From contig OOIN01000008.1 in assembly GCA_900323505.1 (NCBI GenBank), forward strand, positions 868,001 through 932,000: a stretch of 64,000 nucleotides of DNA. Reading direction: 5' to 3'. The stretch is from Ustilago trichophora (Eukaryota > Basidiomycota > Ustilaginomycetes > Ustilaginales > Ustilaginaceae). Numbering within the stretch: position 1 is the first letter of the stretch; each line of letters opens with the position of its first letter. Of this stretch, positions 1-10,212 are shown piece after piece. The notes below the pieces were generated by a model, which saw only the letters and a program-made list of their open reading frames with translations, did not search any database and was not told the origin of the DNA. Position numbers and translations under genes: made by a program.

Positions 1-259
1 CCTTGGTATCTTTGATGTCACTTAGGACTTTAGAGATCATGACATGCTCATCATCCTCCATGACACGAAGCGTACCATAGGGCAAGCGAGGATGGTCCCT
101 GGTTGTTGATAGACCTATGTACTCTGCCATTTCATCCAACCGATCGTCGTCTGGCAGGACATCGTCTTCGTCGTACCCCCAGTAGCGATCATTATCGTCC
201 TCGTAATCGTCCGCATCATTCCAGTCGTCGAGCTCCTCGTGATCCTCGTATTCGTCCAT
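1..259 (-). CDS. N-terminal part of an unrecognised acidic protein (truncated by window edge)
   Basis: The reverse strand is open from an ATG at 257-259 to the window edge, giving about 86 residues of N-terminus. The first 50 residues are dominated by Asp, Glu and Tyr (it begins MDEYEDHEELDDWND). The following part is less biased and includes a segment reading LPYGTLRVMEDDEHVMISK. I recognise no domain, and the rest of the gene lies outside the window. It is transcribed divergently from the S1/P1 nuclease, with about 340 bp between the two ATGs. An intron within this piece cannot be excluded. That it is a gene rests only on an open frame, a plausible ATG and a coherent acidic composition. Confidence 0.5.
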   Translation of the reverse strand, partial: MDEYEDHEELDDWNDADDYEDDNDRYWGYDEDDVLPDDDRLDEMAEYIGLSTTRDHPRLPYGTLRVMEDDEHVMISKVLSDIKDTK

Positions 260-595
260 TGTATGAAGCGGTGGTGAGGCGAGCAGTGTGGATGTGATGG
301 AGACGAGATATGACGATGGAGGGTAGGACAGAAGATCAAGGTGGCAGATGCTCTCTTCCCACGTTGAGAAAGACGATCCCAAGACGCGCTGAGTTTCGAG
401 CGTATGCGGGAGATGAGGCAATTGACAGTTCGGCTGCACCTATGCATCTTGGCAGTGCACTGGACCCTGAACAGGGGTTTTGGAGCTGCACTTTGGACAC
501 GGGCCACAAGCAAAGCAAACTTCAGTGGCTTCACAAGACCAACTTCATCTCGCTACCGTAATGCCCACCACATTCTGCGCGACAACATAATCAAG
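260..595. other. Divergent intergenic region, acidic protein / S1-type nuclease
   Basis: Short region that must hold both promoters. The nuclease frame stays open upstream to 404, but the residues before 596 look like untranslated leader, and the signal peptide begins at the 596 ATG. No clear TATA box or repeat seen. Confidence 0.5.
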
Positions 596-1839
596 ATGAG
601 GTTGGGATGCTTGCAGGTCCTTGCAGCAACTGCTCTTTGTCTTCTGCCCTCGGTTTGCGCTTGGGGTATTGTGGGACATCAGATTGTCGCAACCATCGCC
701 CAGACGCAACTTCATCCAGCTATTCGAGAGCAGCTCTGTTCCATCTTGCCCAATTACACCCGGTATCCTTCTCACTGGCCAGCATCAGAAACCAAAGAGG
801 TGCACGAGCACTGCCATCTTGCCGTCCTTGCCGGATGGCCCGACACCATTCGCTCGCGCTATCCTTGGAGTGGTCAACTGCACTACGTCAATCCAGTCGA
901 CGACCATCCTCCCAAGCAATGCTTCTACGGTGAGACTGGCTGGACTTCGCAGAGCAATGTGCTCACCTCGCTTGTCAACTACACATCGCGTGTTGTGACC
1001 GAATCGGGATGGGAGCGCGACATGGCTCTGCGCTTCATGGTGCACCTCTTTGGCGATGCGCATCAGCCACTTCATCTTACGGGCCGTGCACGCGGTGGCA
1101 ACGATGTCTGGGTGCATTTCGAGGGGCGCAAGGCTCGATTGCATACGGTATGGGATACTCTTCTGATCGATAAGCAAATCCGAGAGCTGTCCAACTACAC
1201 GACAAGGTTGCCATCGGGACGTATCGAGAGCGCTTTGGTCGGAGCACGATACGATCCGCTCATCCGATACATCCTCAAGGAGGGCCTCGGACAGCCGGCA
1301 ATTCGTGGTCAGACGGACAATGGCTGGTGGAAGGAAGAGTCGGCTACTTGGCCCGCTTGTCAGGGAAGCGGCGTGGGAACTGACGGATTGATCCATGATG
1401 GAGAGGGTCAGCTCGCCTTTGTCAACGACATGGAAGATCCGCACCGAATCGACGATACGGATCTGCCGATCTGCCCCTATGAATGGACCAAGCCGATGCA
1501 CTCGCTTGTGTGCGATTATGCCTTCGCTTCGCCAGTGCCAACGTGGGAACCGACCCCACCGCAGACCGGTGGATCTCACCCTTCACCAATTCCACTGCCG
1601 GAACCAGAGCTGGACGTACCCGAGTATGTTGGCCGCATCGAACGGTAAGTTCAAGACTCCATATGTGCCGAGGACTTCTGACCAGAGCCGCAACGCTGAC
1701 TTTTGTTTGTCTTGATCCCTTCACCGTCTTCAGCGACAAGGTCATTCACAAGCAACTCGCCAAGGCAGGTCTTCGCCTCGCTGCAGTCCTCAACACTCTT
1801 CTCCTTACTGCTGATACAGAAGCACACGTCTCGGAATAG
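596..1839 (+). CDS. Secreted S1/P1-family nuclease (one intron)
   Basis: Zinc-dependent single-strand nuclease and 3'-nucleotidase of the S1/P1 family, 384 residues, join 596..1644 and 1734..1839. The start at 596 places a signal peptide (residues 1-22, ending SVCA) directly before WGIVGH. In this family the mature N-terminal Trp (W23) and H28 bind zinc. Other family ligands are visible: D83 (GWPD), H96 (LHYVNP), H150 and D154 (VHLFGDAHQPLH), H160, and H183/D187 (LHTVWD). The intron 1645-1733 has a GTAAGT donor and a CAG acceptor. Splicing continues the frame into LAKAGLRLAAVLNTLL, the expected C-terminal helix. Without splicing the frame would stop at 1648. It probably digests extracellular RNA and DNA; a nucleoside hydrolase gene lies tail to tail next door. 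Confidence 0.93.
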
Positions 1840-1967
1840 CTGTAGCATTGTGTCTAGCTCTACAACCATCTGGAATGAAAGCATCTCTAGTGTGCAAAAC
1901 TCGAAGCCCGATGAGAAAGCGACATTGTGCGTCTGCCTCAGATTTGAGTGGAATTACTCGAGCCTGG

Positions 1968-3647
1968 TTAGGGCTCCAGTCGCATCGTACCAAAGGCCTT
2001 GGTGGGTGATCTTGTGGGTGAGCTTGGGCCAGAATGAGCGTCGGCAGCTTCGTGATTGGAAGCAGGAGCGTCACGTACTGCAGCACCGTTGGCGATGTGA
2101 GACTCGGCTCGTTCCACCACTTGGAAGAAGATATCCCACATGCGGGGGCAGTCCAGGTTTTCGAGCACCTCGACATTTCTACCGCCCCTTCCCCAACCGT
2201 CGTGTTCCACCCGGTCACCCCAGAAGTCAACAACGGTGGCACCGCAGGCAAGTCCATCGCTACACTCGACGTCGACACGATATCGCTTTGGTGGTGTGCC
2301 TTGATGGCCGTTTGTATCGATTGCGGTAGCTGCCGCCTCAGAAACGTCGCTAGTTTCGCCATTGCTGCCTCCGACAGCAGATGGGTCCAGCCCCAGCGAG
2401 TTGCCCTCTTGCATGCGTGACCTGGCCGACGATGTCGCATAAAGGTCCTTGTTGCTGTGCGGATCAGCGTCAAACATGCCAACGTTGGGAACATCACCGG
2501 GAGACGGCACTCTGCGGTAGAAAAGGGTGGGGTCGATGATGTATGCGATGGCCAGCATATCGTGGACGGGCGGGCCTCGAGTAAAGCCAAACTCAGATGC
2601 GTACGTTTTGGCAAAGAACGTAAGTGTAGAGCTGAGCATCCTCTTGAGATCACTGGGTCCGGCCTGTGGCACGGACGACAGGTCGGATGTCGTGGTGATG
2701 GGCGAAGCGGCAGGTGACTGCGTGGGCGAGATGGGACTGAATGCAGCTCTAGACTGTCTACGCGACGATGGAGAACGCGCTTTACCGGAGAGAAGTCGAT
2801 CGTGAAGCTCTGCAGTGAAGATGGCCTGGTGTGTGACGTTGAGACCAGCCATAACTACTTTGATGTCAGTGTTGAAGACGATAGAAGCGGCTTCGGGATC
2901 ATTGAGGATATTGAACTCGGCAAGGGGGCCCCGGTTGCCGCGCACACCGGCCGCGCCACCCATAAGCACGATCTGCTCAATGCCTTTGATGAGGTGCGGG
3001 TAGCATCGGATGAAGAGCGCCACGTTTGTCATTGGACCCGTTACCGCCAGATGGATAGGTGATTTGCCTGCATTGAGTCGCTGAGTCAGGAGTGTGGAGA
3101 GCGTATAGAGGAAGAGGGAAGGTTCCGGGCCAGTTGTGGGCGAACTCGTCTTGGGATGGGAAGGCTGGAGCCAAGGCTGGCACAGAGGAGATGAGAGGGA
3201 AGGAAGACCCTGCACACCGCCTAGGCCGCCTTCGCCATGAATACCAACGTCTACCTTGACCTCCCTGACCAGCGGACAGTCAGAGCCACGGATGACAGGT
3301 ATAGACGGGTCTGCTCGATACAGCGCCATGAGACGGACAGCGTTGAGGAAGGTATCGCGTCCGCCAGCGTTGCCAGCTACAGTGGACACTCCAAGCAATT
3401 CCAAGGACGGGTGGTGAAGCGCCATGAGCAATGCCATGGCATCGTCATGTCCTGGATCGCAGTCGAGCCACACCGACTTGACGGTGGCATCATCCTTTGA
3501 TAGGGTCGCGAGAGGTGTGAGAGGCGACTCGGAAGATCCCTTCGCTCTTGGTTGAAAGGCAGAAGAGTGACCTGGCTGGACGAATTGGCTGAGACGTCGC
3601 AGAAGCGATGGGTTGCTTCCCGGAGAGGGAGGGGTGTCCTTCTTCAT
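1968..3647 (-). CDS. Inosine-uridine preferring nucleoside hydrolase family protein
   Basis: Nucleoside N-ribohydrolase (IUNH superfamily), 559 residues, splitting ribonucleosides into base and ribose for salvage. The calcium-binding signature DCDPGHDD is at residues 62-69. It is followed by STVAGNAG, VTGPMTNVALF, IVLMGGAAGVRGNRGP and AEFNILNDPEAA, all typical of the family. The late His-Asp pair in GPPVHDMLAIAY supplies the leaving-group histidine. The first ATG of the frame is at 3645-3647; the frame continues upstream only through a GTG. About 55 Ser/Pro-rich residues precede the domain, and a Ser/Pro-rich insertion lies just after the NVTHQAIFT segment, so the protein is longer than bacterial relatives (about 310). 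No signal peptide, so it is probably intracellular. Its 3' end is 128 bp from the nuclease stop. Confidence 0.9.
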   Translation of the reverse strand: MKKDTPPSPGSNPSLLRRLSQFVQPGHSSAFQPRAKGSSESPLTPLATLSKDDATVKSVWLDCDPGHDDAMALLMALHHPSLELLGVSTVAGNAGGRDTFLNAVRLMALYRADPSIPVIRGSDCPLVREVKVDVGIHGEGGLGGVQGLPSLSSPLCQPWLQPSHPKTSSPTTGPEPSLFLYTLSTLLTQRLNAGKSPIHLAVTGPMTNVALFIRCYPHLIKGIEQIVLMGGAAGVRGNRGPLAEFNILNDPEAASIVFNTDIKVVMAGLNVTHQAIFTAELHDRLLSGKARSPSSRRQSRAAFSPISPTQSPAASPITTTSDLSSVPQAGPSDLKRMLSSTLTFFAKTYASEFGFTRGPPVHDMLAIAYIIDPTLFYRRVPSPGDVPNVGMFDADPHSNKDLYATSSARSRMQEGNSLGLDPSAVGGSNGETSDVSEAAATAIDTNGHQGTPPKRYRVDVECSDGLACGATVVDFWGDRVEHDGWGRGGRNVEVLENLDCPRMWDIFFQVVERAESHIANGAAVRDAPASNHEAADAHSGPSSPTRSPTKAFGTMRLEP

Positions 3648-4147
3648 TTCGCGTGAATGAGGGACGGGTGCCACTGAAGTCGATCGAGGTTGAATCCACG
3701 AAGGCGAAGAGAGCTACTTCTAGATGTGATGGGAATGAGGAGAGAACTGAGCCAGGTGAGTGTAGATGAGGTGTCGGAAGAGAGGAAGGAAAGGATGCAC
3801 AGTACTGTACACTGTATAATAGGCCCACGTCTTCTCGAACGTTCTCAAGACCCTTGTCTATATCAACTTCTTAGCGAGCGCAAGACCCTTGACGCAACAC
3901 TTTTGGTGGATGCAGGCTTTCGTATGTGCGCTTTCACTGCCTTTGATCGGCATGCAATCCCATCAGCCTTCCAGCTTTGCGCAGGGTCCAATTCCTTGGA
4001 AGTCACAGATTGGCGCATCCGGCTTATATTCTTGAACGGAAATCTTTTCCCCCTCCACATCAAATGTGAGACCCATCACCGCTCTTCTGCATCTAAGACA
4101 CCCTCACCTTTGCTTCCTTGCTTCATCTTCAGACAGCGGCTACCATC
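3648..4147. other. Divergent intergenic region, nucleoside hydrolase / WBP4-like gene
   Basis: About 500 bp with promoters for both flanking genes. A pyrimidine-rich stretch ending in CTTCAG just before the 4148 ATG could be a 5'-leader intron acceptor, but no donor can be assigned. No other feature seen. Confidence 0.4.
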
Positions 4148-5062
4148 ATGGCGGACGTCTGGATCTCTCGCAAGAGATGGACGTGCAAGTACTGCGACGT
4201 TACCATCAACGACGACCTTCCATCAAAGAGACATCACGAATCAGGACTTCGTCACAAGCGGAATGTAGAGAAGGCGCTTCAAGACCTGTATCGCAAAGGA
4301 GAACAGGAGCGCAAAGATGCAGAACAAACCAGGAAGGAAATGGCGCGAATCGAAGCACTAGCAGCAGAAAGCTATGCAAAGGATCAAGGTTTGGGACATC
4401 AGTCTGCTTTAACGCCGACGATACCATCTTCGTCACCAGCAACCTCTGCCGTTTCCTCGGCATCCGCTCAGCCCAGGCCAGTGCCAGGTCCATCTCGTCA
4501 ACCAACAAAGTCGATAGACGAGCCGAACAGGGAGGCGACACAACCGGTGGCCCAAGCTGGTGAATGGGAGTCAGTCGAACCAGCACAGCCGTTGCAGCAT
4601 GCCTCTTCAACATCAACATTTTTGGCGAGCGAAACATCGGACCGTGACAAGGCGAGGTCTTTCCGCATGAAGGAGAAGGTAGCTCGTTTCGATGATAGCG
4701 ATGACGAAGACGGCCTGAGTACCATCAAGGTTAGAAAACGGCCACGCACCGATGATTCCGATGGGCAGGATCCATCGCGGCTTCCGGGCCTCAAGAAGGA
4801 AGCGCTAGCTCACATTGCCGGTTCCATGAAAAACGAGCCGGATGATCCAACCACGTCAGGTTCAGGCAGGCGGACAGAAAATGACACCAATGCCTCTGCA
4901 TCACCGAATCTAGTAGTAAAGAAGGAGGAAGAGGATGAAAGCAAAACACCGTCAGCAGTCAAGGAAGAGGGGGACGGTGGAAAAGGTGCAGGCGGGGGTC
5001 TCTTCAAAAAGAGAAGAGCCGGCGCTGGCGCCGGTGCCAAAAGGGTCAGAGCTATTATCTAA
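4148..5062 (+). CDS. U1-type C2H2 zinc-finger protein, WBP4/FBP21-like splicing factor
   Basis: 304-residue protein with an N-terminal U1/matrin-type zinc finger: C13-x2-C16, then H29/H30 and H36 within WTCKYCDVTINDD...SGLRHKRN. This arrangement is typical of spliceosomal WW-domain-binding protein 4 relatives. A charged helical segment follows (about 38-75, AEALQDLYRKGEQERK-like), then a long disordered Ser/Pro/Glu-rich region. The C-terminus is basic (LFKKRRAGAGAGAKRVRAII), reminiscent of the FKKRK tail of WBP4 proteins. I see no WW domain, unlike animal WBP4, so the name is by finger and tail only. A nuclear role in pre-mRNA splicing is inferred. The start is the ATG at 4148 (context ATCATGGCG); the frame is also open upstream. 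Confidence 0.75.
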   Translation: MADVWISRKRWTCKYCDVTINDDLPSKRHHESGLRHKRNVEKALQDLYRKGEQERKDAEQTRKEMARIEALAAESYAKDQGLGHQSALTPTIPSSSPATSAVSSASAQPRPVPGPSRQPTKSIDEPNREATQPVAQAGEWESVEPAQPLQHASSTSTFLASETSDRDKARSFRMKEKVARFDDSDDEDGLSTIKVRKRPRTDDSDGQDPSRLPGLKKEALAHIAGSMKNEPDDPTTSGSGRRTENDTNASASPNLVVKKEEEDESKTPSAVKEEGDGGKGAGGGLFKKRRAGAGAGAKRVRAII

Positions 5063-6376
5063 CTGTACAACATACATTCTCAACATTCCGTGGGCATTGC
5101 AGAGCATTTCTCAGCTTGACAAGCATCTACATGAGAGTGAGGCTGTGGCGTGATGATGCCAATTCAATCGGGCTGCCTGCGTTACAAATTGCTTTAATGG
5201 AAATCGGCGATTCGAGCCGGATCCGACGCGTGTCTAATTTTGTGCTGCTTTCCGGTACTTCCACGTCACGACCATTTTCAGAGAGATGAACTTTGGAAGA
5301 AGAGGCTAGATTGCCGCCCAGCTGCGAGAGACAACCTGTGTCTCAACGCCGCCCAGTCAAGACGACTCTCTTCTCGCTTCGCTTGTACACAATTGAGCTC
5401 TCTTTCTCACTGCTTCTTATTGGAAGGACAAACAGTGCACTTTGCTAGATGGACCACAAGCAGCTTTTCAATGTCTGTGACAAGGGTTCGCGATGATGTG
5501 GAAGGCAGTCCTCGTGCGACGTCGATATGAAGTGGTGCGACTCGACGGTGGAGCTTCTGTCAGAGTAGTGTGGATGGCAAGTGGGTGGAGAGACAGCCGA
5601 ACCGAACAGCGATGAGGTGCTGAGCTGGCGTGGCAAAGAAGGCTAAGGAAATTCCGAAAGAGGAGCCAGGCGTAGCGAAATGAGGCAAGGCGAGCAAAGA
5701 AGAGCGGCTGGCGCTTTTTTCCTTTCTCAAGAAGACTGGGCAGCAGAGCGCACAGACCCGGGGAAAGCGATGAGCTGGAAAGACACACAGTTTATTGGCC
5801 GACACGATGCAACACGCACTCAGCCCCGTCAAGAGCACAGCAAAGAACAGCACAGCACAGCACAGCACCAGTCCCAGTCCAGTCGTCCACGTCGACACTA
5901 GTCGGCCACACAGAAGCTTCCAGCTCATCTGCGTTCTCAGCTCACGCCCATTCAAGACGTCGTCAGAACCTCTTGTCCTCCTCTACCCCTCACACCATCA
6001 ACCCTTCTCCCCCTCAAGATAAATACTACCGAGTCTCGTAAGTCTTCTCTCTTTCTCTCTCTCTTCTCCAACCACTGCCCTACTCGATCCCGTTCCGCGC
6101 AACGCTAGCCACCTGGCCGACGCCGACCGCTTCTTTTGCAAGCTATCGTAGCGATCGCCATCTGCTCGTACATCATACCCCCTCTCTGTCACGCCAGGAC
6201 AACCAGCTTTTCCACTCTGCGCAATCTCGCTAGCTAGACCTGTTCGATACAGTGTCGCTTCCACATCTTGATACCCACAAGCATCCTGTCTCGTCCTCCA
6301 AAAGCATCTTCTAACCTCGTTTTTCCTCTTCCACCCGTGCCATCATCGATTGTCACAGTCGGAAGTACACGAAAAA
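5063..6376. other. Upstream region of BiP
   Basis: About 1.3 kb before the BiP ATG. It holds a UPRE-like site (5260-5268), a short pentamer repeat of CAGCA around 5838-5870, and a pyrimidine-rich leader from about 5980. A GTAAGT at about 6038 followed by CT-rich sequence could be a 5'-UTR intron donor; no acceptor can be chosen with confidence. No convincing ORF. Confidence 0.5.
5260..5268 (-). promoter_or_regulatory. Candidate unfolded-protein-response element upstream of BiP
   Basis: The reverse strand reads TGACGTGGA, an exact match to the XBP1/ATF6-type UPRE core TGACGTGG. Hac1/XBP1-type bZIP factors induce BiP genes in other fungi and animals. It is about 1.1 kb before the ATG. If the leader is long or spliced, the distance to the transcription start may be much less. 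A nine-base match can occur by chance. Confidence 0.35.
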
Positions 6377-8446
6377 ATGGTTCTCGCCAGCCGCACAACT
6401 GCGCTGGTACAGCGCCGCAAGGCTGCTCGTGCCACCGGCATCTCCCGTCCCGCCTTCATGACCATCATCATGGCCATCCTCGCTCTTCTCACTTTCTCGG
6501 CCTTCATGGCCCCCGGCTCTTCTGCTGGCGGCATGGGTGTCGCAGCTGCTGCTGACAAGCGCAGCGAATACGGAACTGTCATTGGTATTGATCTTGGAAC
6601 TACCTACTCGTGTGTCGGTGCACAGGTCAACGGACGTGTCGAAATCATCACCAACGACCAAGGAAACCGTATCACCCCCTCGTATGTCGCCTTCACCCCC
6701 GAGCGTCTCGTCGGAGATGCTGCCAAGAACCAGGCCGCCCAGAACCCCGAAAACACCATCTTTGACGCCAAGCGTCTCATTGGTCGCAAGTGGGGCGAGT
6801 CCGACCTCAAGAAGGATGCCAAGCACCTCCCCTTCAAGCTCGTCGAGAAGAACTCCAAGCCCGCTATCCAGGTCACCGTCAACGGCGAAAAGAAGGTCTT
6901 CACTCCCGAGGAGGTTTCGGCTATGGTTCTCCAGAAGATGAAGGAGACCGCCGAGGCTTACCTTGGCCACAAGGTTACCCACGCCGTCGTTACCGTCCCC
7001 GCCTACTTCAACGACGCCCAGCGTCAGGCCACCAAGGACGCTGGTACCATCGCTGGCCTCAACGTCCTCCGAATCGTCAACGAGCCCACCGCTGCCGCCA
7101 TCGCTTACGGTCTCGACAAGAAGGACGGCGAGTCCCAGATCATCGTCTACGATCTTGGTGGAGGTACCTTCGATGTTTCGCTTCTCTCGATCGACTCTGG
7201 TGTCTTCGAGGTGCTCGCTACCGCTGGTGACACTCACCTTGGTGGTGAGGACTTTGACAACCGTGTTTCCGACTACATCCTCAAGCAGTTCAAGAAGAAG
7301 ACTGGCCTCGATGCCTCGTCCAACAAGCGATCTGTCGGTAAGCTGAAGCGCGAGGTTGAGCGTGCCAAGCGCACTCTCTCGAGCCAGATGTCGACCAAGA
7401 TCGAAATCGATGGCTTCTTCGAGGGCAACGATCTTGACGAGACTCTTACCCGTGCCAAGTTTGAGGAGCTCAACATGGACCTCTTCCGCAAGACCATGAA
7501 GCCCGTCGAGCAGGTCCTCAAGGACGCTGGTGTCAAGAAGGACGAGATCGACGACGTTGTGCTTGTCGGTGGTTCCACTCGTATCCCCAAGGTCCAGGCC
7601 ATGCTCAAGGAGTACTTCGGCCGCGAGCCCTCCAAGGGTATCAACCCCGATGAGGCTGTCGCCTGGGGTGCTGCTGTCCAGGGTGGTGTTCTTGCCGGTG
7701 ACGAGTCTCTCGGTGATGTCGTCCTGATCGACGTCAACCCCCTTACCCTCGGTATCGAGACCAACGGTGGTGTCATGACCAAGCTTATCCCCCGTAACAC
7801 CGTGGTTCCCACCAAGAAGTCGCAGATCTTCTCGACTGCCGCCGACAACCAGAACACTGTCCTCATCCAGGTCTTCGAGGGTGAGCGTTCCATGACCAAG
7901 GACAACAACTTGCTCGGCAAGTTCGAGCTTACCGGTATTCCCCCTGCTCCCCGAGGCACTCCTCAGATCGAGGTCACCTTCGAGCTCGATGCCAACGGAA
8001 TCATGAAGGTTTCCGCCGCCGACAAGGGTACTGGCAAGTCCGAGTCGATCACCATCTCGAACGACAAGGGTCGTCTGTCGCCCGAGGAGATTGAGCGCAT
8101 GGTAGCCGAGGCTGAGGAGTTTGCCGAGCAGGACGAGGTTGTTCGCAAGCGTATCGAGGCTCTCAACAACCTGCAGAACTTCATCGCATCGCTCCGAAGC
8201 CAGCTCAGCGACAAGGAGGGTCTTGGCGGCAAGCTCGACAAGGAGGACAAGGACGCCATCAAGTCGAGCCTCAAGGACGCTGAAGCCTGGCTCGACGAGA
8301 ACAGCCAGACCGCAGAGGGCTCCGACATTGAGGAGCAGCTCAGCGAGCTCCAGGCTGCCGTTGCTCCCATCACTGCCAAGATCTACCAGGGTGGCGCTGC
8401 TGGCGGCGACGACGAGCCCCTCAACTACGGTCACGACGAGCTCTAG
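6377..8446 (+). CDS. KAR2: ER-lumenal Hsp70 chaperone BiP/Kar2
   Basis: ER Hsp70, 689 residues, which helps translocation, folding and unfolded-protein sensing. The start at 6377 (context GAAAAAATGG) gives a basic n-region, a hydrophobic signal segment (about residues 28-50) and then the nucleotide-binding domain. Hsp70 signatures: IDLGTTYS (71-78), the phosphate loop around [11 protein letters not shown], and [13 protein letters not shown]. The substrate-binding domain and helical lid follow, and the protein ends in the ER retrieval signal HDEL. No intron interrupts the coding region. Codons are strongly C-biased, as expected for a highly expressed gene. The reverse strand is also open over nearly the whole length, a known by-product of Hsp70 codon bias. 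The n-region before the hydrophobic core is unusually long (about 26 residues). Confidence 0.98.
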   Translation: MVLASRTTALVQRRKAARATGISRPAFMTIIMAILALLTFSAFMAPGSSAGGMGVAAAADKRSEYGTVIGIDLGTTYSCVGAQVNGRVEIITNDQGNRITPSYVAFTPERLVGDAAKNQAAQNPENTIFDAKRLIGRKWGESDLKKDAKHLPFKLVEKNSKPAIQVTVNGEKKVFTPEEVSAMVLQKMKETAEAYLGHKVTHAVVTVPAYFNDAQRQATKDAGTIAGLNVLRIVNEPTAAAIAYGLDKKDGESQIIVYDLGGGTFDVSLLSIDSGVFEVLATAGDTHLGGEDFDNRVSDYILKQFKKKTGLDASSNKRSVGKLKREVERAKRTLSSQMSTKIEIDGFFEGNDLDETLTRAKFEELNMDLFRKTMKPVEQVLKDAGVKKDEIDDVVLVGGSTRIPKVQAMLKEYFGREPSKGINPDEAVAWGAAVQGGVLAGDESLGDVVLIDVNPLTLGIETNGGVMTKLIPRNTVVPTKKSQIFSTAADNQNTVLIQVFEGERSMTKDNNLLGKFELTGIPPAPRGTPQIEVTFELDANGIMKVSAADKGTGKSESITISNDKGRLSPEEIERMVAEAEEFAEQDEVVRKRIEALNNLQNFIASLRSQLSDKEGLGGKLDKEDKDAIKSSLKDAEAWLDENSQTAEGSDIEEQLSELQAAVAPITAKIYQGGAAGGDDEPLNYGHDEL

Positions 8447-10212
8447 ACGTCTTACCTCTTTATTTCTTCCTAATCACCTCACTCGTAGTTGTGACGCTCG
8501 GATCTACGCAAGTTTTTCATCGTCATCTTTACATCCGCTTCTGCGCCTGTTTTCAGGCGTGTGAATCAAAAGAAATCATCCAGTATCAACGTATTGTGTG
8601 TGTGCACACGCGGGTGTTGTGCTGTAAGCAATCCTTCCAGCTAGCAATGTGTACAAATGAAGGATGCGTTCGGATACTCGCAGTGGCGCATTCTGATCCC
8701 GGCCATGTCTTCCTCGCCTCGGATGTGAAGCGCTGCCAGTCTGTTCTCACGCTTTGTTTCATAGCTGTGAAAAAGAAGGTCACCAGTAGATGCACTATCG
8801 ACCTCAGTATCCTGGGTTTGCATGCTAAGAGGTCCAAGCGTCTCGCCGAATATTTGTTAGTTCGGCAAGCTCTGATTCTGAGTCGGTCTGACAGCTTGCT
8901 CTCGGATGTGCAGGAGGATGGGCATCATTCAAACCGCAGCGCTGCTACTGAGCTGCGGCTTTCAAACAAATGATACGTTCGGCTCGCGCACTGTTCCAGA
9001 GCAAACTAGCCCTGACAATACATTGTGCATAAACATGTGCATCGAGAGAACCGTGCCCGACATGGCTCTAGCATTGTGAGCCTAAGAGGCTGTGGCCCCG
9101 AGCGCGGCTAAGAGACAGACGGGATCGTACCAAGAGAAGCGAGGGATAAATCGAAGTTCGCCGGCTTGATCGAGGAAAAGGTTTCAAGTATCTTGACGAC
9201 ACAAGCCATTTGACCAGTATTTGTACCTACCTCTCGAATCGCGTTTGCTGAGCGAAGAGACATGGCCTCATCTTCTAGACGCCATAACGATCCAAGCTGT
9301 CGACATGTCCTGCGAGCACCTTGACCACAATGGGTAGACTGTTGTCTTCTGTTCTTTTAGCTGGTGCCGAAACCTGGCGTCGATAGCTCGCTACAACGTT
9401 GGGTACTTGCGGACCTCCAGAGTCCAGCAAGTGCTCTCATCCTTTTTCTAGTGCCTGCCACACCGTTAAGCGCTTCTCTTGGAGACACGTCACGAACAAG
9501 CAAATCTGAGTGGCCCAAGCAGTGGTGTCGATGCACGGTCCGCACTGAAGCATGACAGACTGAGTTGTGCTCCGCAGTGTTTCGCGCTTTTGACGTGCCA
9601 AGGACTTGGATGAGCAGGGACCCCTCATCAGCATGCACCCACGATGCCCTGGGCTGTGAGCCTTGCAAAAATGAGGTGACTTGTTCTTCAAACGACCTGG
9701 AAGATGCAAGCAAGCAAAGCAGAGGCAAATCACGAACAATTTCTGTGTCGACAGGACATTGCATGTGCGAAACAATCCCCAGAACCCTTGTTGCCAAATT
9801 CTGTTTGGATATATGTATGTACCACAGGCCATGATGGTCACGCATCCCCATCTTGCAGTGATGCTGAAGCATAATCTTTGTCGAACAATCTCTCACGCGC
9901 CTGCTCGAGCTTCCTCATTAACAACTACTCGACCTCTGCTCACCAGTTTGAGACAGTCGCAGCTTTCGAGGACTTCCCATAGCAGAGTGGCTAGGCGCCC
10001 CTATCCGACCTGGGGAGGTCGCTATCAGAATACAATTCGCCGGTCCTGAAGACCACGCTTCCTTTTGCAGGGCCTTTAGCCAGGACTTGCTCATCAAATC
10101 ACCTCTTCAACGTTCTCTCGATTCCGCTTTCGCCCATCACTACCTCGAACACCTTGCCGCTCCTCGTGTCTCGCAGCTGGGCGGATTGTTCCGGCTTCAA
10201 GGACTTCACAAC
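8447..10212. other. Gene-poor stretch between BiP and the 7-span membrane protein
   Basis: About 1.77 kb. Open frames here (for example 8491-8973 forward, 9357-9896 reverse) have non-ATG starts or no recognisable domain or coding bias. It should contain the BiP 3' UTR and the next gene's promoter and leader. A tRNA-like D-arm string near 9975 does not fold into a cloverleaf. Confidence 0.5.

Noticed and set aside
6353..8434. 693-codon open frame opposite BiP
   Set aside because: Mirror ORF caused by C-biased codons of Hsp70; product is repetitive Val/Leu/Gly/Asp and matches no family.
8491..8973. 160-codon forward ORF after BiP
   Set aside because: GTG start, within the expected BiP 3' region, no domain.
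9357..9896. 179-codon reverse ORF
   Set aside because: No recognisable motif and competing frames; typical chance ORF length in this base composition.
9975..10050. tRNA-like string (AGTGGCTAGGCGCC region)
   Set aside because: D-arm-like words but no acceptor pairing, anticodon arm or T-arm could be built.
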